The notes beneath the pieces were generated by a model. That model saw nothing but the letters and a program-made list of their open reading frames with translations. It had not been told where the DNA came from and did no database searches. A stretch of DNA of 24,117 nt, from NCBI RefSeq assembly GCF_910587525.1, contig NZ_CAJULS010000017.1, positions 1-24,117 on the forward strand. Reading direction: 5' to 3'. Positions 7,150-13,459 of this stretch are shown here, in pieces (position 1 is the stretch's first letter; every line of letters starts with the position of its first letter). Made by a program: the position numbers and the translations under genes. Source of the DNA: an uncultured Oscillibacter sp. (GTDB lineage: Bacteria; Bacillota; Clostridia; Oscillospirales; Oscillospiraceae).

Positions 7150-7211
7150 GTAAAAAGTTCTTGACTTTTCTGCTCCGCCGGGCTATCATATGAATGTAAA
7201 GAGCTTTTTAC
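7150..7211 (+). promoter_or_regulatory. Promoter with two near-identical 16-bp operators
   Basis: TTGACT (7161-7166) and TATCAT (7184-7189) with a 17-bp spacer form a sigma-A promoter. Two copies of one interrupted palindrome bracket it: GTAAAAAGTTCTTGAC (7150-7165, covering the -35) and GTAAAGAGCTTTTTAC (7196-7211, covering the expected start site). The reverse complement of the second matches the first at 14 of 16 positions; centres are 46 bp apart. The obvious ligand is the XRE regulator encoded two genes on, giving negative autoregulation. A further perfect palindrome ACATTTGCAAATGT (7138-7151) abuts the left copy. Confidence 0.75.
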
Positions 7212-7226
7212 TTTAGGAGGCCTCCC

Positions 7227-7592
7227 ATGAAACGTATTTTTGAAAAGCTGGGATTTCGCAAGATGGACGAAATGGAACGGCACATCCTGTTCAAGGCCCA
7301 GCGAAACGCCTATCTCTTCCTGATCGCTGCCCTTGTGATCTGGTCCTTTTACGAGAGCATCCAAGTTTATATCCATCACAGCCGGCTGAATCTTCTCCCG
7401 TGCCTTCTGCTGACAGCGGCAGTGCTGATCCAGTCCTTTTCCCAGATAATCCTGACCCGCAGCGCGGTGAAGGACGACGAGGATTCCTACGAAACCGGCC
7501 CTCTCATAAAGCTGGTCCTGCTGGCCTGCGTCATCGCCGCCGCGGCAGCCACCGCCGTGGCCGCCGTGGTACTGATGGGTGTCCGGACATGA
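7227..7592 (+). CDS. Small membrane protein of an XRE-regulated cassette
   Basis: A 121-aa protein with a charged N-terminal cytoplasmic stretch (residues 1-26, MDEMERHILFKAQRN) and three likely membrane spans at about 28-46, 55-75 and 93-117. ATG 7227 follows TAGGAGGCC. It resembles the uncharacterised DUF-type membrane proteins commonly encoded next to a small XRE repressor in gut Clostridia (often beginning with a DEMEKHIxLKAxR-like motif); I cannot name the family with certainty. Its stop overlaps the start of the regulator gene by 4 bp (ATGA), so the two are translationally coupled. No catalytic residues are visible. It may be a sensor or the controlled effector of the regulator. Confidence 0.8.
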   Translation: MKRIFEKLGFRKMDEMERHILFKAQRNAYLFLIAALVIWSFYESIQVYIHHSRLNLLPCLLLTAAVLIQSFSQIILTRSAVKDDEDSYETGPLIKLVLLACVIAAAAATAVAAVVLMGVRT

Positions 7593-7783
7593 AGAACCAG
7601 ATCAAGGCCCTCCGCAAGTCCAAGGGATACCGCCAGGAGGATCTGGCCGCCGCGTTGGGCGTGACCCGGCAGACCATCATCGCCATCGAGAACAACAAAT
7701 ATAACCCCACCCTGGAGCTGGCCATGAAGCTGGCCCGGCACTTGGGAACAACCGTCGAGGAGCTGTTTCAGCTGGAGGTGTGA
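7589..7783 (+). CDS. Small XRE/Cro-CI family transcriptional regulator
   Basis: A 64-aa stand-alone helix-turn-helix protein. Residues 3-60 form a five-helix HTH_3 domain; the recognition segment is QEDLAAALGVTRQTIIAIENN (about residues 17-37), followed by the typical NPTLELAMKLARHLGTTVEELF. It belongs to the short YgzD/YozG-like class that pairs with small membrane proteins. No ligand domain is present. It overlaps the upstream membrane gene by ATGA and is followed after 3 bp by a second membrane gene. Its likely targets are the two 16-bp operators at 7150-7165 and 7196-7211. Confidence 0.93.
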   Translation: MKNQIKALRKSKGYRQEDLAAALGVTRQTIIAIENNKYNPTLELAMKLARHLGTTVEELFQLEV

Positions 7784-7786
7784 ATC

Positions 7787-8107
7787 ATGAAGAAAAGCTG
7801 CGCTGCGCTGATTCCTTATGTCCTTGTACTGGCCGTGGATTTCTATCTCCTGCCCCTTTTGATGGTGGGCACGGGCACGGCCATGCTTCTGATGCTGTTC
7901 GTCATGCCGCTGGCGGCGTTCATCACGGCGCTGGCCTGCGGGATGCGCCGCGGATTCTTTCTCCTGCTTCCGGCCGCCGCCTTTGTCCTGTTTCTCCCGA
8001 CGATTTTCATCTATTACAACGCCTCCGCCTGGGTCTACGCCGCGGCCTATGCCATAATTGTCCTGGCTGGAAACTGCGCAGGACGGATCTTTTACGGGAA
8101 GCGGTAA
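7787..8107 (+). CDS. Small polytopic membrane protein, unknown function
   Basis: A 106-aa, very hydrophobic protein with about four predicted membrane spans (roughly residues 7-25, 27-49, 54-76 and 80-100) and a short basic tail GRIFYGKR. ATG 7787 lies 3 bases after the regulator's stop codon, with GGAGG overlapping the end of that gene, so it is the third gene of the same operon. I recognise no family. Position suggests it works with the first membrane protein of the cassette, and that both are under control of the XRE repressor. Confidence 0.8.
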   Translation: MKKSCAALIPYVLVLAVDFYLLPLLMVGTGTAMLLMLFVMPLAAFITALACGMRRGFFLLLPAAAFVLFLPTIFIYYNASAWVYAAAYAIIVLAGNCAGRIFYGKR

Positions 8108-8112
8108 GCGTC

Positions 8113-8153
8113 AAAAGAGAGGGGGATGCCTGTGGGCATCCCCCTCTCTTTTT
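8113..8153. terminator. Bidirectional intrinsic terminator
   Basis: A perfect 18-bp stem (8113-8130 with 8135-8152) around a TGTG loop, ending in TTTTT on the plus strand; the left arm starts AAAAGAGAGG, giving a T-run on the minus strand. It ends the XRE cassette from the left and the minus-strand 368-aa gene from the right. Confidence 0.92.
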
Positions 8154-8177
8154 CTGTTCCTCGTTTGACTTTTTCAT

Positions 8178-9284
8178 TTATACATATGCCTGGAACCCGC
8201 TTTTCTTCGTTGGAAAACGACTGAAATGCCCTGATGAATACACTTGGAGATTTCGCAAAAAGCGGTTGGCAGACTGGCCGGCGGCACTGTCCCCGGGAAA
8301 ACGCAGGAGAGCCGCCACATTGCGCAGGTCGGACTCCACGAACTTGTACCGAAAATCCACGCTGACCTGATGGCGCACCCCATTTTCATCCCGGTAAGCG
8401 GCCCACATATTGGCTTTGCCGGGGTGCCCCGGATCAAATTCCGGGCCGGAATAGTCTTCAAAGGTCTTTGTGCCGTCCAGGTGGGTGACGATACAGGAAT
8501 CGACAATGCCCTTGTTTCCCTCCGAGCCGCCGGTCTGATAAAACCACTGGAAGTCCCTGGGCGAAACCTGGTCCGGATCAATCATGTACTGCTCACTCAC
8601 ATCAAATTTGTTGGAAAAGGCGGTGTTGAAGTTGTAGTAGAGGTTTAGTCCCTTCCCCTTGTAATCAGGCACGGAGATGTAGTCCTCCCAGCCCGCCTCC
8701 TGAATCAGGGCGTTGTAGCGTTCCGTAGCGGAGGCAATCGCCTCTTCGGTCTTGAAGTAGCAATCAGAATTATAGTACTTATAGGTCCGCTGAGAGTTCA
8801 TCTCGCCGGTGACGTACTGCCGTCCCTCCTGGTTGTTCCGCTGGACCGCCGTGTCCAGGACCATCCGCCGGAACTCGCCGTAAATACTCTCCAGGGCGGC
8901 AGGCCCCATCATCCCATCCCAGAGGGGGCTGGGGTACCCGGTGTCCTTCGCCACATCGGTCAGATGCTGGTATCCCCGCTGAAAGACCTCCGTCAGGGAA
9001 TCCGCGTCCATGGCCCCGTCCAGAAACTGTCCGGCCGCCAGTTTGGTCTGCTGTTCAAACTCCTTCCAGGCAGCGGCCGTGCCGGGATTTCGTCCCAAAG
9101 CAGCGCCGGTGAAGAGCGGCCGCCATGACTCCAGACGGTGCTCCGGACTCATGTCCACCGCGACCCATTCGTCCACATCCGGAGGTGTGTCAACAGTTTT
9201 GATCTCGTGGGAGGCGTCCAGAAAGGTGAATTTGCCATACTCGATCCACTTGCCGCCTCTGGGGGCATCTTGAATCTGTTCCAA
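8178..9284 (-). CDS. Hypothetical protein, 368 aa, no recognised family
   Basis: A soluble-looking protein without signal peptide or membrane segment, fairly rich in aromatic residues (for example YYNFNTAFSNKF and DFQWFYQTGG). The start is a TTG at 9284: GAGGAG lies 6 bases upstream, and the frame has an in-frame stop at 9306-9308 with no ATG or GTG in between. I cannot assign a family; a peptide such as GPEFDPGHPGKANMWAAYRDENG in the C-terminal half is a distinctive tag for searches. It is preceded by the oligopeptide-binding lipoprotein gene with a 56-bp gap and no promoter or terminator that I can see, so both are probably one transcript, ended by the bidirectional terminator at 8113-8153. 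Confidence 0.8.
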   Translation of the reverse strand: MEQIQDAPRGGKWIEYGKFTFLDASHEIKTVDTPPDVDEWVAVDMSPEHRLESWRPLFTGAALGRNPGTAAAWKEFEQQTKLAAGQFLDGAMDADSLTEVFQRGYQHLTDVAKDTGYPSPLWDGMMGPAALESIYGEFRRMVLDTAVQRNNQEGRQYVTGEMNSQRTYKYYNSDCYFKTEEAIASATERYNALIQEAGWEDYISVPDYKGKGLNLYYNFNTAFSNKFDVSEQYMIDPDQVSPRDFQWFYQTGGSEGNKGIVDSCIVTHLDGTKTFEDYSGPEFDPGHPGKANMWAAYRDENGVRHQVSVDFRYKFVESDLRNVAALLRFPGDSAAGQSANRFLRNLQVYSSGHFSRFPTKKSGFQAYV

Positions 9285-9340
9285 AAAACTCTCCTCATTA
9301 TATTTTCAGTTCTTCTGACACCAGCGAATGAATTCCAGTA

Positions 9341-11014
9341 TTACGCCACTCTCGTCACCACGCTGGCGAAGCTGAACCAGCCCCGGGCGTCCCGGCAGGC
9401 GCCGGTCAGCGTCTCCCGCATCTCCCAGGCCGTTCCCCGGGTATACAGGGGAGCCATGACGCAGTCGGAGATCAGCAGGTCCTCCGCGTCATGGAGGCAG
9501 CCCATACGGGCGGTGCTGTTGGCGGCATTGGCGATGATAGCCATCAGGGTGTCATAGGCACTGTTGGTGTACTGGACCACGTTGTTGCTGCTGCCGGAGG
9601 TCCAGTTCATCAAAAAGCACTCGGCGTCATTGCCCACGGCGGTGAGGTCCGCCCCCGCCAGGTCGTACTCCCCGCTGCGCAGGGCGGCCCACAGCTCCCG
9701 GTTGGTGACGCCCACCGGCGTCACCCGCATCCCCAGGACCTCCTGCCACATCTGGCAGATCAGCTGAGCCACGGCGCCGTTGCTGCCGGCGTCCTCGTAG
9801 AGGTAGGTCATCTCTCCCAGGCTGACGCCGCTGTCGTAGCCCGCCTCGCTCAGCAGGGCCCTCGCCTGGACACAGCGCTCCTCGTAAGTCTCTCCGCCGC
9901 CGTCCAGCAGGGCGCCGCCCGCAGTGCGGAAATCCTCCTCCCCCTCCGGGACACCGGGCGGCACCAGTCCGCCGGCAGCCAGGGCGCTGACCCCCGCGGC
10001 GGCGGTCAGGGCATCCCGGTCAATGGCCAGATGAACCGCCTGGCGCACTAAGGAATCCCCCAGCATCTCCCGGCCGCAGTTGAACAGCACGGCGTAGGTG
10101 CCCATTTCCGGAATGGACGTCCAGTTCTCATCCGCCGCCAGCTCCGCCATCCGTTCCTCCGTCAGGGGCCAGACGGCGTCCACGGTCCTGTGGTCGTAGA
10201 GGGAGCGGGCCTCCTCCGCCGTGTCGGCAAAGTGAAACACCAGGGTCTGAGGGCCGGCCTGGTTGCTGTAGTAGCGCTCGTTCACCACAGCGGACAGCGA
10301 CGCGCCCCCTGTGTAGGACTCCACCTGATAGGGGCCGTTGCACACCAGGGCCATGGGGTCAGACCACCAGCGCAGCTTCTCTCCGCCTGGCCGCTGGCTT
10401 CGCTCCTCCGCCGCGTCCTTGAGCTTTTGCAGCACATCCTGCCGCAGCGGCATGGTGGCAGGAGAGGTGCAGACCTCTGTCAAAAACCAGTCGTAGTGAC
10501 CGCTGAGAACCACCACCAGTGTGCTGTCGTTCCTGGCTGTCACCTGGAGCTTGGTCATGTCCCCGGCGGCCCGGGCCTCGTCGTACCCCGCCACCACGGA
10601 CAGCAGCGCCGCGTAGGGGGACCGGCTGGCCGGGTCCGCCAGCCGCTGCCAGGCGTACACAAAGTCCCCGGCCTTCACGTTGACCCCGTCGGACCACTTG
10701 GCGCTGCGGAGGCGGAAGGTGTAGGTCACCGTGCCGTCGTAGCTCTCCTCCTGGTCCACGGTCTTGGCCATGCCGCCCGTCACCGTGGGACTGCCGGAGA
10801 CGTCCACCGTCACCCGCATCAGGTTCTCGTACAGATGGGCCAGGATGGTCTGGTCCCCGGTCTCCTCGGCGTAGATGGGGTCCAGGCTCACCGGGGCCGG
10901 GCCTACACACACGGACAGGGAGACCCCGTCCGCCTCTCCGGCGCAGCCCGCCAGCAGTCCAAGGCACATGGCCCCGGACAGGGCCAGACACATGAGTTTT
11001 TTCCAAATCCGCAT
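9341..11014 (-). CDS. Peptide ABC transporter substrate-binding lipoprotein (OppA/SBP_bac_5 type)
   Basis: A 557-aa extracytoplasmic solute-binding protein, expected to bind oligopeptides at the cell surface. The N-terminus is a lipoprotein signal: KK at residues 5-6, a hydrophobic core, and lipobox L21-A-G-C24, with C24 as the lipidated residue. The mature part starts with the family pattern SLDPIYAEETGDQTILAHLYENLMRV and has the YTFRLRSAKWSDGVNVKAGDFVYAWQR signature of family 5 binding proteins. Length is normal. ATG 11014 follows GAGGAAAG. No permease or ATPase gene is adjacent, so it is an orphan binding protein that either shares a remote transporter or serves as a peptide sensor. Its only operon partner is the unrecognised 368-aa protein. 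Confidence 0.93.
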   Translation of the reverse strand: MRIWKKLMCLALSGAMCLGLLAGCAGEADGVSLSVCVGPAPVSLDPIYAEETGDQTILAHLYENLMRVTVDVSGSPTVTGGMAKTVDQEESYDGTVTYTFRLRSAKWSDGVNVKAGDFVYAWQRLADPASRSPYAALLSVVAGYDEARAAGDMTKLQVTARNDSTLVVVLSGHYDWFLTEVCTSPATMPLRQDVLQKLKDAAEERSQRPGGEKLRWWSDPMALVCNGPYQVESYTGGASLSAVVNERYYSNQAGPQTLVFHFADTAEEARSLYDHRTVDAVWPLTEERMAELAADENWTSIPEMGTYAVLFNCGREMLGDSLVRQAVHLAIDRDALTAAAGVSALAAGGLVPPGVPEGEEDFRTAGGALLDGGGETYEERCVQARALLSEAGYDSGVSLGEMTYLYEDAGSNGAVAQLICQMWQEVLGMRVTPVGVTNRELWAALRSGEYDLAGADLTAVGNDAECFLMNWTSGSSNNVVQYTNSAYDTLMAIIANAANSTARMGCLHDAEDLLISDCVMAPLYTRGTAWEMRETLTGACRDARGWFSFASVVTRVA

Positions 11015-11072
11015 AAATACTTTCCTCTATTCACCGCCGGACAGACGCCGGAATTTTTAGCAATACACTGAC

Positions 11073-11101
11073 ATTATAGAGAAATCCGCCGTTTTTGTAA
11101 A
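11073..11101 (-). promoter_or_regulatory. Sigma-A promoter of the lipoprotein operon
   Basis: On the minus strand TTTACA (11101-11096) and a perfect TATAAT (11078-11073) are separated by 17 bp, about 59 bp upstream of the start codon. Confidence 0.82.
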
Positions 11102-11176
11102 GTCGCTCCCGGAAAAAAGTTACAAAACGGTGACAGTTTTTAGATTTTATTCACAAATTTCCCCGGGGATTCCAAC
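11102..11176. other. AT-rich spacer without gene
   Basis: Lies between the lipoprotein promoter and the terminator of the helicase-VOC operon. No feature beyond A/T-rich composition is seen. Confidence 0.3.
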
Positions 11177-11206
11177 AAAAAGCGCGGCCCCCGGTGGGAG
11201 GCCGCG
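11177..11206 (-). terminator. Intrinsic terminator of the helicase-VOC operon
   Basis: Read on the minus strand: stem CGCGGCC/GGCCGCG (11206-11200 with 11189-11183), 10-base loop that can pair further, then C and TTTTT (11181-11177). It starts 13 bp after the VOC gene stop. Confidence 0.85.
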
Positions 11207-11218
11207 AAACAGAGTCGG

Positions 11219-11686
11219 TCATTCAGCTGTCAGGAGTTTTCCAAGATCCTCTACGGAGACATCCATCCGCACGGACACCTCCTCCATGGTCATACCGGAG
11301 GCGAGAAAGCGGCGGACCACTATCCCCATGTTCTCCCCCACCTCAATGAGGTGCCCGTCGGGGTCGTAGAGCCGGGCCACCCGCTGGCCCCAGCCGTGCT
11401 CCACCACATCCCCCAAGCGCCGGATATCCGGGCGGCTGTCCAGCTTCTTCAAAAAGCTGTCAAAGTCCTTGGTCTCGAAGCAAAGCTCCATGTTGTGGGA
11501 CCGCTTTACCACGCTGTCCTCCGGCACGCCCGCAAGCCAGGCAAAGTTCTGCTGCAGCGCCAGGCCGCAGGTGAAGGAGACATTGATCCCGTAATCATGG
11601 TCCAGCTCCAGGCCGAACAGCTCCTCATAGAAGGCCTGGGACACACGAATGTCCGCCACGGAGATCAGGGCCGCCGTGTATCGCAT
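11219..11686 (-). CDS. VOC (glyoxalase/bleomycin-resistance) family protein
   Basis: A 155-aa protein with the vicinal-oxygen-chelate beta-alpha-beta-beta-beta layout: ALISVADIRVSQAFYEELFGLEL at the N-terminus and ARLYDPDGHLIEVGE near residue 122, where the Glu/His positions usually ligate metal. The substrate is unknown. After the fold there is a 30-residue helical tail (RRFLASGMTMEEVSVRMDVSVEDLGKLL) that resembles a short HTH-like helix pair and is common in gut Clostridia homologues. ATG 11686 is chosen because homology begins there and GGAGGG lies upstream inside the end of the helicase gene, whose stop is only 4 bases away. A longer frame to 11728 only reads into the helicase gene. Confidence 0.88.
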   Translation of the reverse strand: MRYTAALISVADIRVSQAFYEELFGLELDHDYGINVSFTCGLALQQNFAWLAGVPEDSVVKRSHNMELCFETKDFDSFLKKLDSRPDIRRLGDVVEHGWGQRVARLYDPDGHLIEVGENMGIVVRRFLASGMTMEEVSVRMDVSVEDLGKLLTAE

Positions 11687-11690
11687 GGCC

Positions 11691-12851
11691 TCAGCCCTCC
11701 ACAGCGGCCAGATGGCCCTCGTCGTCAAATTTCACAGACACGATCTCATTCCGGGTCTTCTGGGCAATGTCGTCAATGCGCATCTTGGAGGGGTAGTCCG
11801 CCACGAAAGTCACCGCAACGCCCTGGCGCTTTGCCCGGCCGGTGCGGCCAATGCGGTGGACGTAGTCCTGGTTCTCGTCGGGCACGTCGCAGTTGAACAC
11901 GATGTCCACATCGTCCACATCGATGCCCCGGGCCGCCACATCGGTGGAGACAAAGACCCGGAGCTTCCCCTGGCGAAAGCGGTCCATCACCTGCTCCCGG
12001 CGTTTCTGGGGAATATCCCCGTGGATACACTCGGCGTCAATGCCCCGCATCTGGAGGAATTTTGTGATCCGCTCCGTGGAGCCCTTGGTGTTGCAGAAGG
12101 CCATGCAGCGGTCAAAGCCGGTCTCGCTGAGAATTTTCTCAATGGCGTCCGCCTTGCCGTCGTAGGAGACGTCCATACGGAACTGCTTGATGTCCGGCTT
12201 GTTCTGCTCATCCTCCCGGACGGTGATCTCCGCCGCGTCCCGCTGGTACACCCAGGCGATGTCCATCACCTCCCGGGAGATGGTGGCGGAGAAGAGCCCC
12301 AGATTCCGGCGTTTGCTCATCTTATCCAGCAGGCGGGTCACGTCGTGGATAAAGCCCATGTCCAGCATCCGGTCCGCCTCGTCCAGCACCACGGTCTGGG
12401 CGGTGTCCACCCGAACCGTACGCCGCTTCATGTGGTCGCTGAGGCGGCCTGGGGTGGCCACCACGATCTGGGGGTGCTTTTTCAAGGTGTCGATCTGCCG
12501 CCCGATAGGTGCGCCGCCGTAAAGGCACACCGTCCGCACGCCGGGCTTGTAGGCCGCCAGGTCCCGGATCTCATCGGTGATCTGGATGGCCAGCTCCCGG
12601 GTAGGGGCCAGGATCACCGCCTGGACGCTCTCGTCCGCCGGGTCCGTGTGCTCCACAATGGGGATGCCGTAGGCAAAGGTCTTGCCGGTGCCTGTGGGAG
12701 CCTTGGCGATGACATCCTGCCAGTCCATCATGGGCGGAATACACCCCGCCTGAACCGGCGTGGAAACCGCGATATCCTTCTCTGCGATTGCCCGCATAAT
12801 CTCCGGCGACAGCCCCAGGCCGTCAAACCGTACGCCTTCCGTATATTCCAT
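11691..12851 (-). CDS. DEAD-box ATP-dependent RNA helicase
   Basis: A 386-aa protein consisting of the two RecA-like domains only. All motifs are present: aromatic F9 and Q motif around PVQ (residues 32-34), motif I APTGTGKT (51-58), Ia PTRELA, Ib TPGR, II DEAD, III SAT, V ARGIDV and VI HRIGRTGR. There is no C-terminal RNA-binding extension such as the DbpA domain or the basic tail of CshA/DeaD, so this is a minimal helicase; it may act in mRNA decay or ribosome assembly, but the target cannot be read from sequence. ATG 12851 is preceded by a weak AGGGA. It has its own promoter and is followed after 4 bp by the VOC gene. Confidence 0.96.
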   Translation of the reverse strand: MEYTEGVRFDGLGLSPEIMRAIAEKDIAVSTPVQAGCIPPMMDWQDVIAKAPTGTGKTFAYGIPIVEHTDPADESVQAVILAPTRELAIQITDEIRDLAAYKPGVRTVCLYGGAPIGRQIDTLKKHPQIVVATPGRLSDHMKRRTVRVDTAQTVVLDEADRMLDMGFIHDVTRLLDKMSKRRNLGLFSATISREVMDIAWVYQRDAAEITVREDEQNKPDIKQFRMDVSYDGKADAIEKILSETGFDRCMAFCNTKGSTERITKFLQMRGIDAECIHGDIPQKRREQVMDRFRQGKLRVFVSTDVAARGIDVDDVDIVFNCDVPDENQDYVHRIGRTGRAKRQGVAVTFVADYPSKMRIDDIAQKTRNEIVSVKFDDEGHLAAVEG

Positions 12852-12872
12852 AGCTTTTTTCCCTTTTTTTGA

Positions 12873-12921
12873 TATAATAGTGTTGTACAGCTATTATACC
12901 CGCAATTCCGCCGCTTGTAAA
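12873..12921 (-). promoter_or_regulatory. Promoter of the DEAD-box operon with inverted repeat
   Basis: On the minus strand TTTACA (12921-12916) and TATAAT (12898-12893) are spaced 17 bp. The -10 box is one arm of a perfect 8-bp inverted repeat: TATAATAG at 12873-12880 and CTATTATA at 12891-12898, 10 bp apart. The repeat spans the -10 and the likely start site, so it could be an operator, or could fold at the 5' end of the transcript. The plus strand therefore also carries a TATAAT, but without a matching -35. Confidence 0.75.
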
Positions 12922-13136
12922 GTACCGCCGCGGCCGGCTCCGGCCCCCAACTGGGGTTTTTCTCCAGAAGTATGGTATTTTAGTAAATTTTTGCCTAAAT
13001 CACCAATAATCATTCTATTTTTGTAAAATTTATTGTATATTTTTAGTAAAATTATGTATTGTGTTCATAACATTTTCGCCTTTTTATGCTAAATTATTTT
13101 TAAGGGGACTCAACTATCCAGCGGGAGGTGTCAAAC
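12922..13136 (+). promoter_or_regulatory. Very AT-rich upstream region of the small XRE gene
   Basis: After a GC-rich start with a small CCCC-AACT-GGGG-TTTTT hairpin (about 12946-12962), bases 12965-13105 are strongly A/T-rich, in sharp contrast to the surrounding GC-rich genes. Three variants of TTTT(A)GTAAA occur: 12978-12987, 13018-13026 and 13041-13050. A weak promoter candidate is TTCATA (13064-13069) with TATGCT (13085-13090). The ribosome site GGGAGG lies at 13123-13128. Confidence 0.5.
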
Positions 13137-13352
13137 ATGGCTGAAATGGACTATGTACGCATTTTACGTGACCTCCGGGAGGACGCCGACAAGACGCAGA
13201 CGCAGATTGCCGAAGTCTTGGGGACCTCTCAGACCATGTACGCGCGGTACGAACGCGGCGCAAACGAATTGCCCATCCACCATTTGATTACTTTGAGCAG
13301 ATACTACGGTGTCAGTACCGATTATTTGCTGGGTCTCAGTAGAGAGCGCTGA
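13137..13352 (+). CDS. Small XRE family transcriptional regulator, solitary
   Basis: A 71-aa single-domain helix-turn-helix protein: RILRDLREDADKTQTQIAEVLG, then recognition helix SQTMYARYERGANELP and LSRYYGVSTDYLLGLS, the standard HTH_3 layout with the Arg/Tyr-rich contact region. ATG 13137 is preferred over the in-frame GTG 13128 because GGGAGG (13123-13128) overlaps that GTG and is spaced 8 bases from the ATG. It stands alone between the divergent helicase gene and a terminator, behind an unusually A/T-rich leader with repeated TTTTAGTAAA-like sites that may be its own operators. No partner toxin or membrane gene is adjacent. Targets are unknown. Confidence 0.93.
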   Translation: MAEMDYVRILRDLREDADKTQTQIAEVLGTSQTMYARYERGANELPIHHLITLSRYYGVSTDYLLGLSRER

Positions 13353-13353
13353 A

Positions 13354-13387
13354 TGCGGACAGGAGCACTCCTGTCCGCACTTTTTTT
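13354..13387 (+). terminator. Intrinsic terminator of the small XRE gene
   Basis: A 12-bp inverted repeat TGCGGACAGGAG/CTCCTGTCCGCA (13354-13365 with 13368-13379), with the innermost pair forced open to give a four-base loop, then C and TTTTTTT. Confidence 0.93.
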
Positions 13388-13398
13388 GTGGGAGACGG

Positions 13399-13440
13399 AT
13401 AAACTGGAGAGGGCGGGAATTCCCGCCCTCTCCAGTTTAT
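13399..13440. repeat. 42-bp perfect palindrome between convergent genes
   Basis: Arms 13399-13419 and 13420-13440 are exact reverse complements with no spacer; the centre is GGGAATTCCC and the ends are ATAAACTGG/CCAGTTTAT. It follows the XRE terminator by 11 bp and precedes the anti-sigma gene's 3' end by 19 bp, so it probably ends minus-strand transcription, although no T-run longer than TTTAT follows on that strand. Confidence 0.85.
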
Positions 13441-13459
13441 GGATTCCGGTCCTGGTCCC

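Noticed and set aside
7589..8107. Toxin-antitoxin interpretation of the XRE cassette
   Set aside because: No RelE/HigB/HipA-like toxin is encoded; both partners are multi-span membrane proteins larger than typical type I toxins.
11649..12872. A 407-codon plus-strand frame
   Set aside because: Antisense to the DEAD-box helicase; the composition is typical of a shadow frame.
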